Origin: Strigops habroptila
Lineage: Eukaryota > Chordata > Aves > Psittaciformes > Psittacidae
Direction of reading: 5' to 3'
DNA length: 64,000 bases
Assembly: GCF_004027225.2 (NCBI RefSeq)
Contig: NC_044289.2
Location: 11,077,761-11,141,760 of the forward strand
The notes beneath the pieces are model-generated. The model was given only the letters and a program-made list of their open reading frames with translations, had not been told where the DNA came from and searched no databases. A program made the translations under genes and the position numbers. Shown piece by piece: positions 26,261 to 38,900 of this stretch (positions are counted from its first letter, which is position 1; each line of letters starts with the position of its first letter).

Positions 26261-28091
26261 TGGTTTTTTTCTGCCTGAACGTTTCCTCTTCTTTTATGTT
26301 GCCTTGTAACTGGTTGAGCTGCAGCTCAGAGTGGTTACACCAGCTTCCCCTCATAAGGAGATAGGGAGCTGTGTTACAAGTCCCTTCTGTTTAGGTCTGT
26401 GAAAACCCATGGGTTTGCAGCACTCGGAAGCAGATGCCGTTGGGCACAGAAAATGCTAGAAGTCTGCCCCGCATTCCCAGCTTTGCTGCCAGGCAACACT
26501 TTTCCCATGGGTCTCTCCACATTACTACCCCAGAAGTCAAGCAAAGGCTGGCTTGAGACTTGGCCAACTGGTCCAGACACCAGCAGAAGAGGTGCTGGTG
26601 GGAAGAGGTGTCTTCACCCAGTGTTTCACCCAGCTCCAGTGGAGCTGATCCCGCTGGAGCTGCGGGATGCAGCTACAGCCCGATCGGGGTCTATGGCCAA
26701 ACACGGGAACATGGCAGAGCTGGATGATATCACCTGGGAGATACTCTCCACTGGTGACACAAGGACAAGCATCACCCTGACAGCCTCGGGCAGAACTGAA
26801 AGTTACAAGTTTGGGATTTATCAGAGAAAACAAGGCCATAAATAAGCAGAGAAGCTGCTGCCAGACAGAGGGAGAATTGTCTGTGGGCCTCCAAGAAGCG
26901 ATGGCCATGGGGCCAGCCCCAAGCTGTCCATGGCTCCAGCCCCCACAGGAAACAAGGATTTGGCAGCCAGGTAGTGGCTGCATCTGCTGCTTTGGCAGCT
27001 GCAAACCAGCTCGGCTCCTGGAGCTTCCAGGATACTATTGCAGCTCTGTGCCCGGACAGCAGCCAAGAGCCTGCTCCCATTTCCCCACACTCGGGGGCAA
27101 AACAGCAGGTAGCTCCTGCGCTTGGCGGACCACACAGTCGGGTCTTTAAGCCCCATTTCCAGCTCTCCTCACTGCCACTGAACAGTATTTTTGGCTCATG
27201 CTGACACACACAGAGAAAGCTAAAAGGCGGTGCAGAGGGACTGTGCACCAGGCAAGACCTCCAGCAGTCAAATGTGGGCTAATCTTAGCTCTCCTGGTCA
27301 GAAAATATCTGTTCCAGAATTATATTAGGCAGGTGATTAGCCTGTTGGCCAGCTACCCCCAAAGGACAGGCGAGAGGCATCAGGTTCCCCCTGCAAGTCA
27401 AAGAGCCAGCCCTGCCACCGCCGATTGTGCTCTAAAACCAAGAGCACTGGCTTAATCCAGCCACATCCTGACTTGCAATGTTGTTGAGCATACAGATGCT
27501 CCCAGCCTTTTATTTCAGTTGAACACAGGGGCATGCCAGACCCCCCAAAACTGAAACTGAACACCAAATGATCAGAAAGTCTTTCAGCAAACACTCCCCT
27601 GCCCCTGGGACAGTGCAGTCCAACAGCCAGGCAGCACAGGCTGCACCACTTCTGGCTCTTGGCATCAATTGACACTGCGAAACTTGGGAGACAGGGAAAA
27701 AAGATTATAAACTATTTTTGATACATGCCAGAAAAAATGAGAGCACCCAGAAAAAGTGAGAGCACACAGTGATGGCATTGCTGCCTCTAGCACTGACGTG
27801 TCCCTTTGATCACCGAAAGGAAAAGGACCCGTAAGGTTGGAACAATCTGCATCTATAAATCCAACTTGCCCATAGTGAGGGAACAGGGATACCTTCCCTC
27901 TGGCTGTCAAAGTGCTCCAACCTGCCAACAGGAGAAGGCAGGGATCAGGCTGCCAAAGCCCCCATCACACCTACCAATTGACCCTCGTGCTCTAGCAGGG
28001 GTATGATGACTCACGTTGTGGACCACGGATCCTAACAGCCACCCTTGAACAGAAAGGCAAGAGAGTTTATCTTTTAATATAAATCTGTTAT
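26261..28091. other. Intergenic gap between convergent PKIG and ADA
   Basis: No exon, RNA gene or known mobile element is recognisable. Open frames on both strands at 26399-27248 (up to 158 codons) overlap one another in several frames and have no domain, as expected for GC-moderate random sequence. Confidence 0.55.
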
Positions 28092-28097
28092 TTTATT
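28092..28097 (-). terminator. Alternative distal ADA polyadenylation signal
   Basis: On the - strand this reads AATAAA in an AT-rich setting about 1.74 kb past the ADA stop. It would give a long 3' UTR that also includes the repeat copy at 29017-29127. It is the only canonical AATAAA on this strand that I found downstream of ADA, but the distance makes it less likely than the nearer variant signal. Confidence 0.3.
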
Positions 28098-28820
28098 AAA
28101 CAGGATTAACGATCAACTGCCCAGAATCCAAACAAGCAACTCATCTTCAGAAACAACTTTTGGAGAAAAATTACCAAAAAAGCTTGGTTCTTACCACAAT
28201 CATGTTCTTAAAAGTGATGCTTTATCATTTGCTTTATAAAAGTAAGAAATTCACTCTCTCATATCCATCTATCTAGCTATATCTGTGTATATATATGCAC
28301 CATGTACTTCAGAGATGAGCATTTTACTCAGAAGACAAATATGGAAGCCCAGAAAGAAGGGAAATACTCCCAGCACGTGGTCTCTGCTGGCTGAGACTGG
28401 ACCAGTCTCACACACTGTCCATGGTAATGGTGACCACGGCCCCTTGTCAAAGGCAACTTTTTGGTACAGTATCTTTGGAGTAAGCATCTTGGCAGACATC
28501 TGGGATGCTAAAGCACACCACACGCTCACGTAAGAAAAGGATGGTCTCTTCTCTGGGTGCACAGCTCTATTGCATGTTAAGTAAAAACATTGTAATGCAC
28601 CAAAATCACTTAGGAATTTTGGTGCATGTTTCTATATAAATTCTCCACCAAACAGAAGATCTGACTTCTAGCCAGTGTTGTGGTTGAGTGAGAGAAGCAT
28701 TTCAGGTGGGACCCGAGCCAACATGTGACAATGGGCCCTAGCTTATTAATTTACTTATTCAGTTTTAATAGTGCTTAAAGATTGTCAAGTCAGGAAGAGG
28801 GCAAAATGGTTAAAACAGGC

Positions 28821-28841
28821 AATCAATCAATCAATCAATCA
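28821..28841. repeat. (AATC)5 microsatellite
   Basis: Five perfect AATC units occur in the interval between the two genes. This is ordinary simple sequence. Confidence 0.9.
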
Positions 28842-29016
28842 TGGTTTTCCCAAGTCCTAAACAAAGATAGAGGAAGAGCAAACTGCAGCTCACAGGAATC
28901 CTCCAGGATGAGTACAAAACTGGGAAAAATCCCAGAAGGCAGATTTTGGCCCAAAATGGTAAAAATATGTTCCAACTTCCTATGCTTGTGAGACCATGGT
29001 CATGGCCAGCTGTGAG

Positions 29017-29127
29017 CACCCTCCAACCAGACAGGCTCCAGTAACAGCAGCCTGATTTGTGGGAGGAGCCTGCAGGCTCGAGGTATATAAGTTAGTGAAC
29101 AAACCCTCCAAAACGTAACCTCAGCCA
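29017..29127. repeat. 111-bp dispersed repeat, copy 1 (downstream of ADA)
   Basis: This segment is identical to 32072-32185 inside ADA intron 8 except for one 3-bp GGA difference in a GGAGGA run. It contains GGTATATAAG, a TATA-like motif, near its middle on the + strand. Flanking sequences of the two copies are unrelated, and no target-site duplication is obvious. It may be a recent segmental copy or a piece of an unrecognised mobile element. Confidence 0.9.
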
Positions 29128-29202
29128 CTTCTGCAGCAGTGACACCAGGAGGCCTGAGACACAGGAGTCCTTAACCAAGAAAGATGCCAAAAAACTGGGG
29201 TT

Positions 29203-29208
29203 TTTTAA
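29203..29208 (-). terminator. Candidate ADA polyadenylation signal (ATTAAA)
   Basis: On the - strand ATTAAA lies about 635 bases past the ADA stop codon and is followed by a T/GT-rich stretch (GTTTTTTGGC and TTTCTTGGTT). ATTAAA is the commonest variant signal. Human ADA has a short 3' UTR, so this near site is my preferred end. Confidence 0.4.
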
Positions 29209-29840
29209 TGCCCTTCAGACCTGTGCACGGGCAAGAGCACCAGCGTCCAGCCTGTTCTTGTTCCAGTCTTGTTAGTACAAGACTAGCCCTGGGTAAATAC
29301 AGCTGTGGCCAAACCCTCCTGCCCACACAGATGGGAATAAAACCTCTGTTTCTGAAGTGCCTGCGCACTCCCTGTCAGCTCTAACACAGCTTTTTCCTAG
29401 AAAGGTGATTAACTTAGGCCACAGTCACAGCTAAAGGTGGTTATTTCTGCACTGCAGACAGGGGCTAGGCAGGTCAGGGGGGGCAGGACAGATAAAGCAG
29501 AAGAAGAGGAGAAAAAAAAGCAGGGGAGGATCTTCGGTTTGCATTTGCAGTAGAGAAACACTGGCAGATGGAGAAGGGAGTCAGGCCAGGAGGCAGTTTC
29601 AGTCTGCTTGCCCACCAGCAAGACAGGGAAGCTGGATATCCATTTGGGAGAGGGTTTGTGGGGGTATAGGTAGGTGTATGTGATAGCCTGATTCTGCTTA
29701 CCACTGTAGGGGTTAACACAGGGCTGCCAGGAATAAGAGACTGACCCTGGGCACTTTCTCCAGGTGCTCCCACTAGCACAGAGGAGAGTCAAGCACGCAT
29801 GAAGAAGGGCCACCGCTCCATGCTGGCTCACAGGGATGGG
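29209..29840 (-). other. ADA 3' UTR (probable extent)
   Basis: The region from the ADA stop codon to the ATTAAA signal has no other coding content. On the + strand a purine-rich tract (about 29496-29530) makes the transcript pyrimidine-rich here. The extent depends on which polyadenylation signal is used. Confidence 0.45.
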
Positions 29841-29942
29841 TCACGATGCATTGGGGACCATCCCATAGGCTTCATACAGCTTGTTGAGCAGCTCCTGCTT
29901 TTCCTTCTCAGGTAAGAAGCTGGACTGAGCTGCGTTGATGTT
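29841..29942 (-). CDS. ADA: ADA exon 11 (residues 327-359 and stop)
   Basis: The exon follows the acceptor CCTCCCCAG and begins [11 protein letters not shown], a strongly conserved C-terminal helix start. It ends YGMVPNAS and TGA at 29841-29843. In human ADA the frame crosses one more splice to a short exon 12; here the stop falls before any such donor would be needed. Confidence 0.96.
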   Translation of the reverse strand, partial: NINAAQSSFLPEKEKQELLNKLYEAYGMVPNAS

Positions 29943-32900
29943 CTGGGGAGGCAAAGGGGCAACACAAGGGAGACATTAAGACACATCAGACATGAACGCA
30001 TGGTTGTGCACATCCCAACATCTGGCTCTGAGCAGCAACACGTGAGGGAAAGTGTAAAGTTTCCACTCCAAGATTCATTTCCACAGCCTCACTGTACAGG
30101 GCAACTGCTCTGGCCCATCACTAGCAACAGATCCCAGAGGAACAGGGCAGGTGCAAACCAAAGGTCTTTAAATACTTGGGAGTGTTTAGGATATGCACTT
30201 TAGACCTTCTCCTACACTCCCAGCTTCCGTTTGGACAAGAGCCTCTCCCAGTGGCTGATGTGCTGCCTCTGGGACACAGCCTGGCTATGCGATTTAACCT
30301 GCTCATCCAACTTGTGCAGGGATAACCTGGCTTTTGCAAGAGTAGGAGAGGACACTGGCAACAGGGCAGCTGTGGAACCAGCATCCCAGAGCTGTCCTGG
30401 TTCCTCCTTTCAGACCCAGAGTGATGTCTGTGGGAGAAAGGGACTTGTTCCTCCAGCCAGAGCTGAAAGCAGGACTGATGCCCTCTTGTAAAGTGCATCC
30501 TGCACTTCCCAATCTCATAAAGTATCTTGGGGGACATGTAGGTGGAAATGCTGAGCATGACTCAGTGCAAACTAGGAAAGGTTCACTTGGTAACTAGGTA
30601 AGTCAAACAGTTATCCTGTCTTTGTGTCTTGGGTGAATAATTAGAAAACCAAGGATGTAATCAAGACACATCAATGACTGTGTGCCAAAACTGAAGCCAG
30701 CAGTGACCGTGTTTCTAGCTCAGTTTTGTATGTTATGCATACAGAACCTGCAAACACTTCCATACCTGCTGAATCTCTCTAATTTCTGGGCCAGACCTTC
30801 AAATAACATACTTGCAATTCCAAATCTAGAGAAAAAAAAAACAACAGGCACCTTCCTTCCTTACTGCCAAGACCTGCTGTGAGGACATCAGTGGACAATT
30901 TCCACTGTGACCTGCTCCCCACAAAGCCCAAAGCCTAACCCTTTATCATCTAAAGAAACACAGTGGGTGGTGCTGGGCTGCACTGGGACATCAGCAGAGC
31001 ATCCAGCCAAGGCTGACTTACCACTCTCTTGAACTCCTCTTCAGTGAAGCCCATGTAGTCCTTCACTATGCTGTAATCCTTGTCAATATTGGAGTTAAAG
31101 ATGAGGGGGTCATCTGTGTTTATGGAATAATTAGCACGATCCTTCCTAAACCTGCAAGGAAATCGGGTTGAACTGGTGGGTAAAACCCTGGGTACAGCAC
31201 TGGTTGTGCACTTCTCCAGGTAAAATGCAGTAACAGAGACCTCGCAGCTCTCCCTGCAGCTTGCACTGCTGGACACAAACACAGGGCTTGGCTGGTCTCA
31301 CTACCACTCTGCACTGACCTGCTTCTCTGGTGCAGCAAGGAGAGGGGCATCTCTTACCTAAAGGTTTGGCAACCTCAGCTCTCATCCACCAACCAGGGCT
31401 GGTGGCCAGTGTGCAGCATCTCGTGCCCCACAGCTCTGAGCAGGGGCAGGAGGGACAGGACAGAGCCCGACATCCCCTCCAACTGGCACCGGGCCCCTCT
31501 ATACCAGAGGAAAAGGGTATACCATGTTCTCCTAAGCAGTTAGATGTGTGTTACCTTTGTAAAGCAATAAAGCAGCTACAACCAACCCCAATCCTGGTTA
31601 TTTAAGATTGCATATAATTGAGAAGTCTTACTGTGCTACTGGGTGTTTCCCAAAGTCCGGAAGACATGCACCAGTGAGATAACTGGACCAAGGACAGACC
31701 TGTTTGGGGGAGTTAAACATGAAAACTAGAATCAGCCATGCAGATCTGAAGCCCAGCTGTGTACACAGATAGCTAAGCATGCTGGTAAAGCCACATACAG
31801 GTTTAGAGCTTTGTTCATAGCTACCCCTCGGCACTACTCTGATGGATCAGTGCACATCCCAGGACATGGATGCAAAGAGCCCACAGCCTGTGTGACAGCA
31901 CAGAAGCTGGTGGGATATTTCCCATGGCCAGTCAGCCACCAGCTGTGTGTCAACCACAAAGAAACCACTGGCTTAAGTATATACAGATATATTCCACGTA
32001 TTAGCTGAATACACCCATTCTGGAGAAAAGCCAAGGAAATCTGCCCATGCACAGTAACTCCCAGGAACTTCCACCCTCCAACCAGACAGGCTCCAGTAAC
32101 AGCAGCCTGATTTGTGGGAGGAGGAGCCTGCAGGCTCGAGGTATATAAGTTAGTGAACAAACCCTCCAAAACGTAACCTCAGCCAGACCAGGATCCATTT
32201 CTCCCTGCTACATGCCTCCTGCAAGCTGCTGGGGCACCAGTGTGAAGATCCCTGCAAACAACCAGTGGTCCCCACCATTTTTGCTGAGGAGCTTTGAGCA
32301 TCTGGGTTCAATAGCAATGTCACCATACACGTGGTCAGCACTGGGGTGTCAGGCTGGGAATGTGGCTGTAAGCCCACATTCCCAACACACATCCTTACCT
32401 CAAAATGCATCTTTGCTCTCAATAGTTCCTTGTAGAGCTCGGGATCATCCAGGACATGGTAGCCATGGCCAATGCGCTCAGCCTTCAGGAGATAAACTGC
32501 CTGGAGAGCACAGGAAAACCACGCACAGCCTCCGAGCACCAGCTCTGCTCCTGCCTGCCCAGAGATCCCTGCCCACCGCGGGTACAGCCCGTGCCACTGA
32601 GCCAGCTCCAGGAGGTTCTGCTCCAAGCTGTCGGGGCCAGATATCTGCCTGTCCCCAAAGTTTGCTCTGCTATGAATATGGAGAAGAGTTGGGCTCCTCT
32701 CTCCCCCATGCAGGGGATGCCGGGGCACTTCCCATCCCTGCCCCTCTCTCTGCCCCATACCAGGAGCTCCTTGTACCTCTTTGATCATGGCAGGCGGGCC
32801 GGCCTCCCCAGCATGGACAGTACGATGGATCCCACATCTTTCAGCTTCCTGCAAAGCAAAGGAGGACATCCTGTCCCATCCTGTCCCATCACCCGCAGCA

Positions 32901-35900
32901 AGGTCAGCAAGTCCCTGAGCTGGCACTGCTCGTGGGGGCACAGCAAGCAATAGGGGTCTGTGCAAAGAGCCCCCAGAGCACAAGCCCTGCGCCCCAAGAA
33001 GCACACACTCTCTGCTATAGCACAGGCTGCAAGAGAAGAGCTCAGTAATGCCAGACACAGAGAAACTTAGAAAGCCTGGTTATCTTCCCCTGGAGCCCAG
33101 CCAGAGTCCTCAGGGTCTTTTAATATCAGATGAGCTCACCACTGTCTCCCCTCCAGACAGTAGCAAGCTCAAAGGTCTCCCTCCTCTACCCGCTTGCCCT
33201 TCTGCATGAACCTTGCAGCAGCTCCTGTCTTTGGAACTTCTACCTCTCCGGCTGGGTGCAGCCAAGTGGGAGACTTGAAAAGCCCCCAGGGCAGAGATGA
33301 AGGGATGCTCAGACACCAGCACCTCCCTCCTCTAAGTGGCCAGGGATGGAGGCAGCCCAGCCAGGAGGGCAGGCTGCAAGCCCCACCTCGCAGCAGACAC
33401 CCAGGCTCAGTGAAGGTCAGGCCAAGTTCTGCCTGGAGCGTCTACAGAAGAGCTCTATGTACGTTGACCTGAAAGGCACTCTGTGCTCCCTACATTTAAG
33501 GGAGCGTTGATTTTTCCCAAAAAGCTAATTTTGGACACTTTAAGTGACAAAGTCCCTCTGGCTGAAGTACCAGACCAAGAAGAGAGATGGACTCACACCA
33601 GCACAGAGATTTTCCACTTGTTTCTACACAGGATGAAGAGAAACCAGAAACTCTCACCCCTGCTCTCCCAAGACAGACATCCCTAACTATCCCAATAGGA
33701 GCCAGGGATACAAGCAGACAGGTCGGGAAGAGCATATGCATCAGGACCCTTCCCCACTAACCCTCCTGGTTGCCAAAGCCTGTGCCACTCCATCCAGGAG
33801 AGAGCTCATGTTTAAAATCCATCCATCATCAGAACCTCCCTGGAGTGCTTTAATCCCTTTTTCAACACATTTGTCTGAGGACACAGAGTGTTTCCCTTAG
33901 CTTCTTCTCCAAGGAGCTCTGCTTCCTTGGACATGGTGGTCCTAGGATCCTTGGCTCTATGCCTCCCAGTGCTCCTCTACAGCCAGCAGCCACAGTTGAG
34001 TTTTTGCTGTTATCTGCTCTTTCCTCTCCAGCAGCCCTGGTTGCTCCCAGGCAGAATGTGCCTGCTCAAGGGGCATCACAAGACTCTCCAATTTCCTTGG
34101 CTGCATTACATACCCTACAGAGCGTAGCAGCAGTATTTATGGGGATGTACTTCCCTGCCATGCAAGCCAAGAGGGGCCGATGGACAAGAGCAGGGTTTGC
34201 TTCAGCATCTCAGAGCCTGGGCGAGGCCTTAGCACAGAGACAGGATGCATGCTTCAGATGGAGAAGCCTGGACCTGGGTACTGCTGGCATACCAGGGCAG
34301 GATGGAACGCGCCTGCCCACCACTTAATAACTGTACCCATGTCTCAGTCTATAACCACTCAGTTCATCCTGCACGACACTGCAGGTGGACCTTGTATCAG
34401 CTCCTGCTGACGGGAGCAAAGACCCCAAGAAAGCCCTGTGTCATTTCAGACCTAAGTGCTCCTCGCAAGCCACTTTTTTGGCAGCGATGGTGCACAACCT
34501 GCTCTCCCACTGACGCAGGGGACCAACAACCCCAAACTCCCACCAGCAAAGAGGAGCAAGGCACGAAGCTTTCCCTCCAAGCTGCTACAAAGCATTGAAG
34601 TCCAGTGAGAGTCTCAGACCAGGCTCCTGAAGCCATTCCAGCGCTTGCATTTGAGGTGATCAGATAAAAGCACTTCAAACTGCCTGCCATTAATCATTTA
34701 GGAAATACAAACAAATACTTCTGCTATTTAACTGAATGTTTTCAATAGCTGCAACAAAGTTTTAAGCTGTCCCAGCTGTTTGCAGTTGGAATAAGGCACT
34801 GTGTGTCCCCTCACACATGTTCCCTCAATATATGTTTTTCTTACCATTTTCTTTCAAGAAGCTTATTCAACAAACCTCATAAGCCTTCTTATGCTCAGAG
34901 GAATCCTCCACTTTCAGAGACTCATCCCCAGCCAGGTCGATGGCCACCACAGAGTTGTTTTGATACTTCTTGCAGAGCTCCACCACCTCTGGAGACCAGC
35001 CTGGAAGAGACAGCACCAGGGTTCAGCAGAAAGCATTCATCAGGGTCACACCTCCAGCATTCTCCTAAACAAATCCTGGACCTATAGCTATAAGGCTAGA
35101 GCTATTTTCTTTTTGGTGCTCATAAAGAACAAACTCCTAGAAGGGTCTGTCATCTTCAGGCAAATAAAAGCTGCCAACCCACTAGTCCATCATCAATGAA
35201 AAGGAAATAAAATGCATTTAGCAGCCATAAAACTGCTCTCAGCTCTAAAACTGCTCTCATCATGTTTTGCTGCTCACTTTGAGCAGGGGAAAAGAAATAG
35301 AAACAACCTCCAACCATGGTGGTAATTGCTGCAAGCCCAAGGTAAGTTGAACTGCGCAGCCCAGGTTCTGTAACGTGGTGCATGGGAGAAATCCCTCAAC
35401 TCGCTCCTGAGCTTTCACCCATTCCCAGGTTGGGAAAGGGAAGAACCAGCCCATTGGACTCACTGAGGAGTTTGGGCTGGGAGGGGTCTCTGGAGTCCCT
35501 GTACGAGTCAGCCCTGCCCTGGTGCAGAGCATCCTCGACTCCCCCAGACAAGAGGATGGATACTACTTTTGGGAAGGAGCTGGTCAGCATCCTGTAAGGC
35601 TGACCTTTAACACTCACAGAGATTTATCTTATGGGATCAGTGAGAAAGAGAGTAACATGTGGCCAACAACTACTTCAGAGCTATCTCTGATCAGGATAGA
35701 TAACCTCTGAGAAAGGACATGCATTTACCAGCTCATATAGCACCTACCTACCCTTAGCAGAAAGGCCAAGAAACAGAGATAAACAGCAGTGTTAATAATT
35801 AATGGGCACCTGCTGTGTACATACAATCCCCAAATCATACCAACACATAAGAAAACATGTGCAATTTCATCTTTTTTTTTTCATCAGTTTCCAACTCACT

Positions 35901-38900
35901 GGGTTAGAGCCATTATTTTATTAACAAGTTAAATCTGAACTAGTCCTGGCTGGCATCTCTGCCTTTCTCTCACCAGTTCATAAATTACAGGGTGGCTTCT
36001 CACTGTGCAGCACATCGTGAATGCAGCACTAAAGACTTGCATCAAGCACATCACTTGCTCTGGGTAAGAGCTTGTGCCCTAGGACACAGGGATGAGAATG
36101 TCAACTCAGTTGTTTGCATGAGTAACCCCTCCTGCTGCGCAAGCACATGTGCTCTTGGGTACCCCCTTCTGCCTTTACCACTCGTGCGATGGCAGGGACT
36201 GTAACTGCAGACAAGTGTGATGCTGCCTTACAGCTTTCCAGTTTCTACAAAGAAGAAAGTTCTCTTCCTAGAAACCAGAAATTGAAGGGTCAAGTTTTCA
36301 AAGTATTGTTTGGGGGTGATTGTGCAGACAGGAAAAAAAAAACCCTCCCACATGTCCCAGTATCCAATAATATAATTTTTCACATTTCTAGACACAAATT
36401 AACAGTGACTTAGCAAAAATCATCTACCCAACTAAGCCTGCATAAAACTGTTGTGAGACACGAAGATATTCATAACAAGGTTTTCACACAGAACAGCTAC
36501 TGTCATGCAACCTTGCTCACAGAGCTTGGAAGCCCAACAAAACAGTGGAAATTCTTCTTATGGAGGGTCACAGCATCTGTTACCAACAAAGTTCAGAGCT
36601 GCTGATTTTATAAAAGACAGTTTATACATGTGACTTCAGAATATTTGACTTGTGTTTTCAGCTTAAACCAGCAGAGACTGCAGCCAGTGGATTCTCCGGC
36701 TGAGCCATGATCCAGGCCATGAGGGAGGATGCTGCTGGAGCAGCATGACCATGAGCAGGGCAAGTGTAAGGTCTCATGCCTGCTCCTCCTCCCGTGACCA
36801 TTTGCTTTCAGACCCATCAGACAACCATGGCAGATGCAACCACTTGCTGTGGCAAGGGCTTCAACTGGCCCAAGGAGAGCTGCAGCCTTTGGGCAGGGAG
36901 CAAGGTATGAGCAGAAATCACACCTCTCCAGGAGAGGACAGAAGAGCCCATTTTGTCTCTCTAGCAAGACTTTTCAGATACCAGTTGTACCCAGAGACCC
37001 CCACTCTCACGTCCAGCATTCCCCATAGTGAAGGGAGCAGAGGACCCCCACCAAGACAAGAACTACTCCTTAGCACTGTCCGGTCCCACACTGGGCCCAG
37101 GGACTGGGGCTTTCCCTGCATTTCTGCGGGGACCTGAACCCAGGGGACGTCACCCCCCGCCACGCGTCAGGGAAGGGGAGCAGAGCAGCAGGGGAGCTGC
37201 AATACATTACTTGGCATATGGCGCATGCAGCATAGAATAGACCTGGCTTTGATGCGGAAATCCCTTTCTCCATCCTGGAGTCCCTGATTTACGAGGTTAA
37301 CGACTTCATCTGGAGTGAGGTCTCCCCTGTAGGGAAGAAACAACGTCAGCGAGAGGCCAGACACACACCAGGGAGGCAGGCAGGAGCCACAGGTCTAGCC
37401 CAGCATCCCCAGGGGACACCCCACGCAAAACCCGCCTGTCCAGAGTCCCACTTGCCTTAGCACCCAGAGGAGCCCAATGAGACTGCCCAGAGCTGAATAG
37501 CACCTTTTACATCCATGCCATGCCCAGATTTACCAAATGTCAGGTGCAAAAGCATGCAAAGATGACAGTAAGATTTCGAAAAGCCTTAGGGAACCAGATG
37601 TCAATCCTGCCCAGAGGAACCCGCTCTGCCAGAGCATCTCATTAGGGTACACAAGGGCCTGCAGCCAGGCAGAGGCAAGCACAGGGTCTCATTGCCCATC
37701 ACAGCACATTTGCAAGGGCCCCAAAGCCCAGCAGTGATTTAATCAGAGGCACACATCACAGAGGGAATGATATGCAAAGAAGGGATCAGATCACCAGCTC
37801 CCTCTGACATGTCCATCATCTCTACCAGCTCAAATTCACATTCTGCGGGCAGGCAATCCATATCTGAGTGCTGCTTTCCCTCATATAGAGAACAGCTTCA
37901 GCCAGAAAACTAGGCACAGCTGCTCTGCACATGCAGCATTTGGTGCCCAAAGCAAGAGACATTAAAACACGGCAGCACACAGCGATATTGCAAGATGAAA
38001 AACCCTATCCTATGGGGAAGAGAGGTGGAAACATGCCAGCATGGGAGGAGAGACAAGGTTTGGTTACACCAGACTCTGAACACACGCTGGCTGACCAGCA
38101 CGGGCCATGCCTTCTCCATGCTTGGTGGGATCACTCACTCGGTCTGGCCCCAGGGGATGGGATCCACGCTGCAGTTGGCCAGGAGGTGAGGGCTGTACCG
38201 GACCTCCACGTAGATGACGCCTTCTTTTGCTTTCGTCTCCACGAGCTCATAGGCAATCCTCCTCACTGCCTCACGGTCACCCCTGCAGGGACAGCAGTGG
38301 GACCCATCACCATGACCCATCAGCCTCAGGGCACACTGGGCACAGGCAAGGTGACCTCCAAGGCTGAACAATGTTAGCCAAGGGGTCCTGCCATGGGTAA
38401 AGGGGAAGAAGCAAAACAAGCAGAGTACTTACGCAATGGCGGGCATGTAGTGGTTAAACTTCTCTAGGAATTGGGTAAGCGTCAGTGGTGTTTTGTAGCT
38501 GACATGCTTCAGGAGGTCATCAACAGTGCTGCCGGGGAGAGGAACCCCTCTTTTCCTGGAAATGAAGCCACGTGTTACTGATGGGGAAGGCTATCACATT
38601 TTCAATCGGTCTATTCCATACAGCAATCGCATCCCGAGCTGGCAGCTTTAACCTCCACGTCTTCACCGAAAAGATATGGCACATGTTGTCCTTCCAAAAT
38701 CTCCCTGCAGATACAGCCCTGAATCTCAGCAGGGAGAAAGGCAATCCAAAACACAGGCAAAGCACAAACAAATCAGAATACAAGCCCAGACTGATCTGGC
38801 AGGAACACAGCCAGAGCATATTTTAAGTTTAAGGAGAAGTTCATCTAAAGGGGCTCTGGATTATTTCTTGGCACCTCCTAGTCCTAGAAGCAGAACTGCC

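Noticed and set aside
32150-33058. 302-codon open frame on the - strand containing HAGE and GHGYH motifs
   Set aside because: It is ADA exons 7 and 8 read through the open intron 7 and into flanking introns, not a separate intronless gene. Its splice sites and exon phases match ADA.
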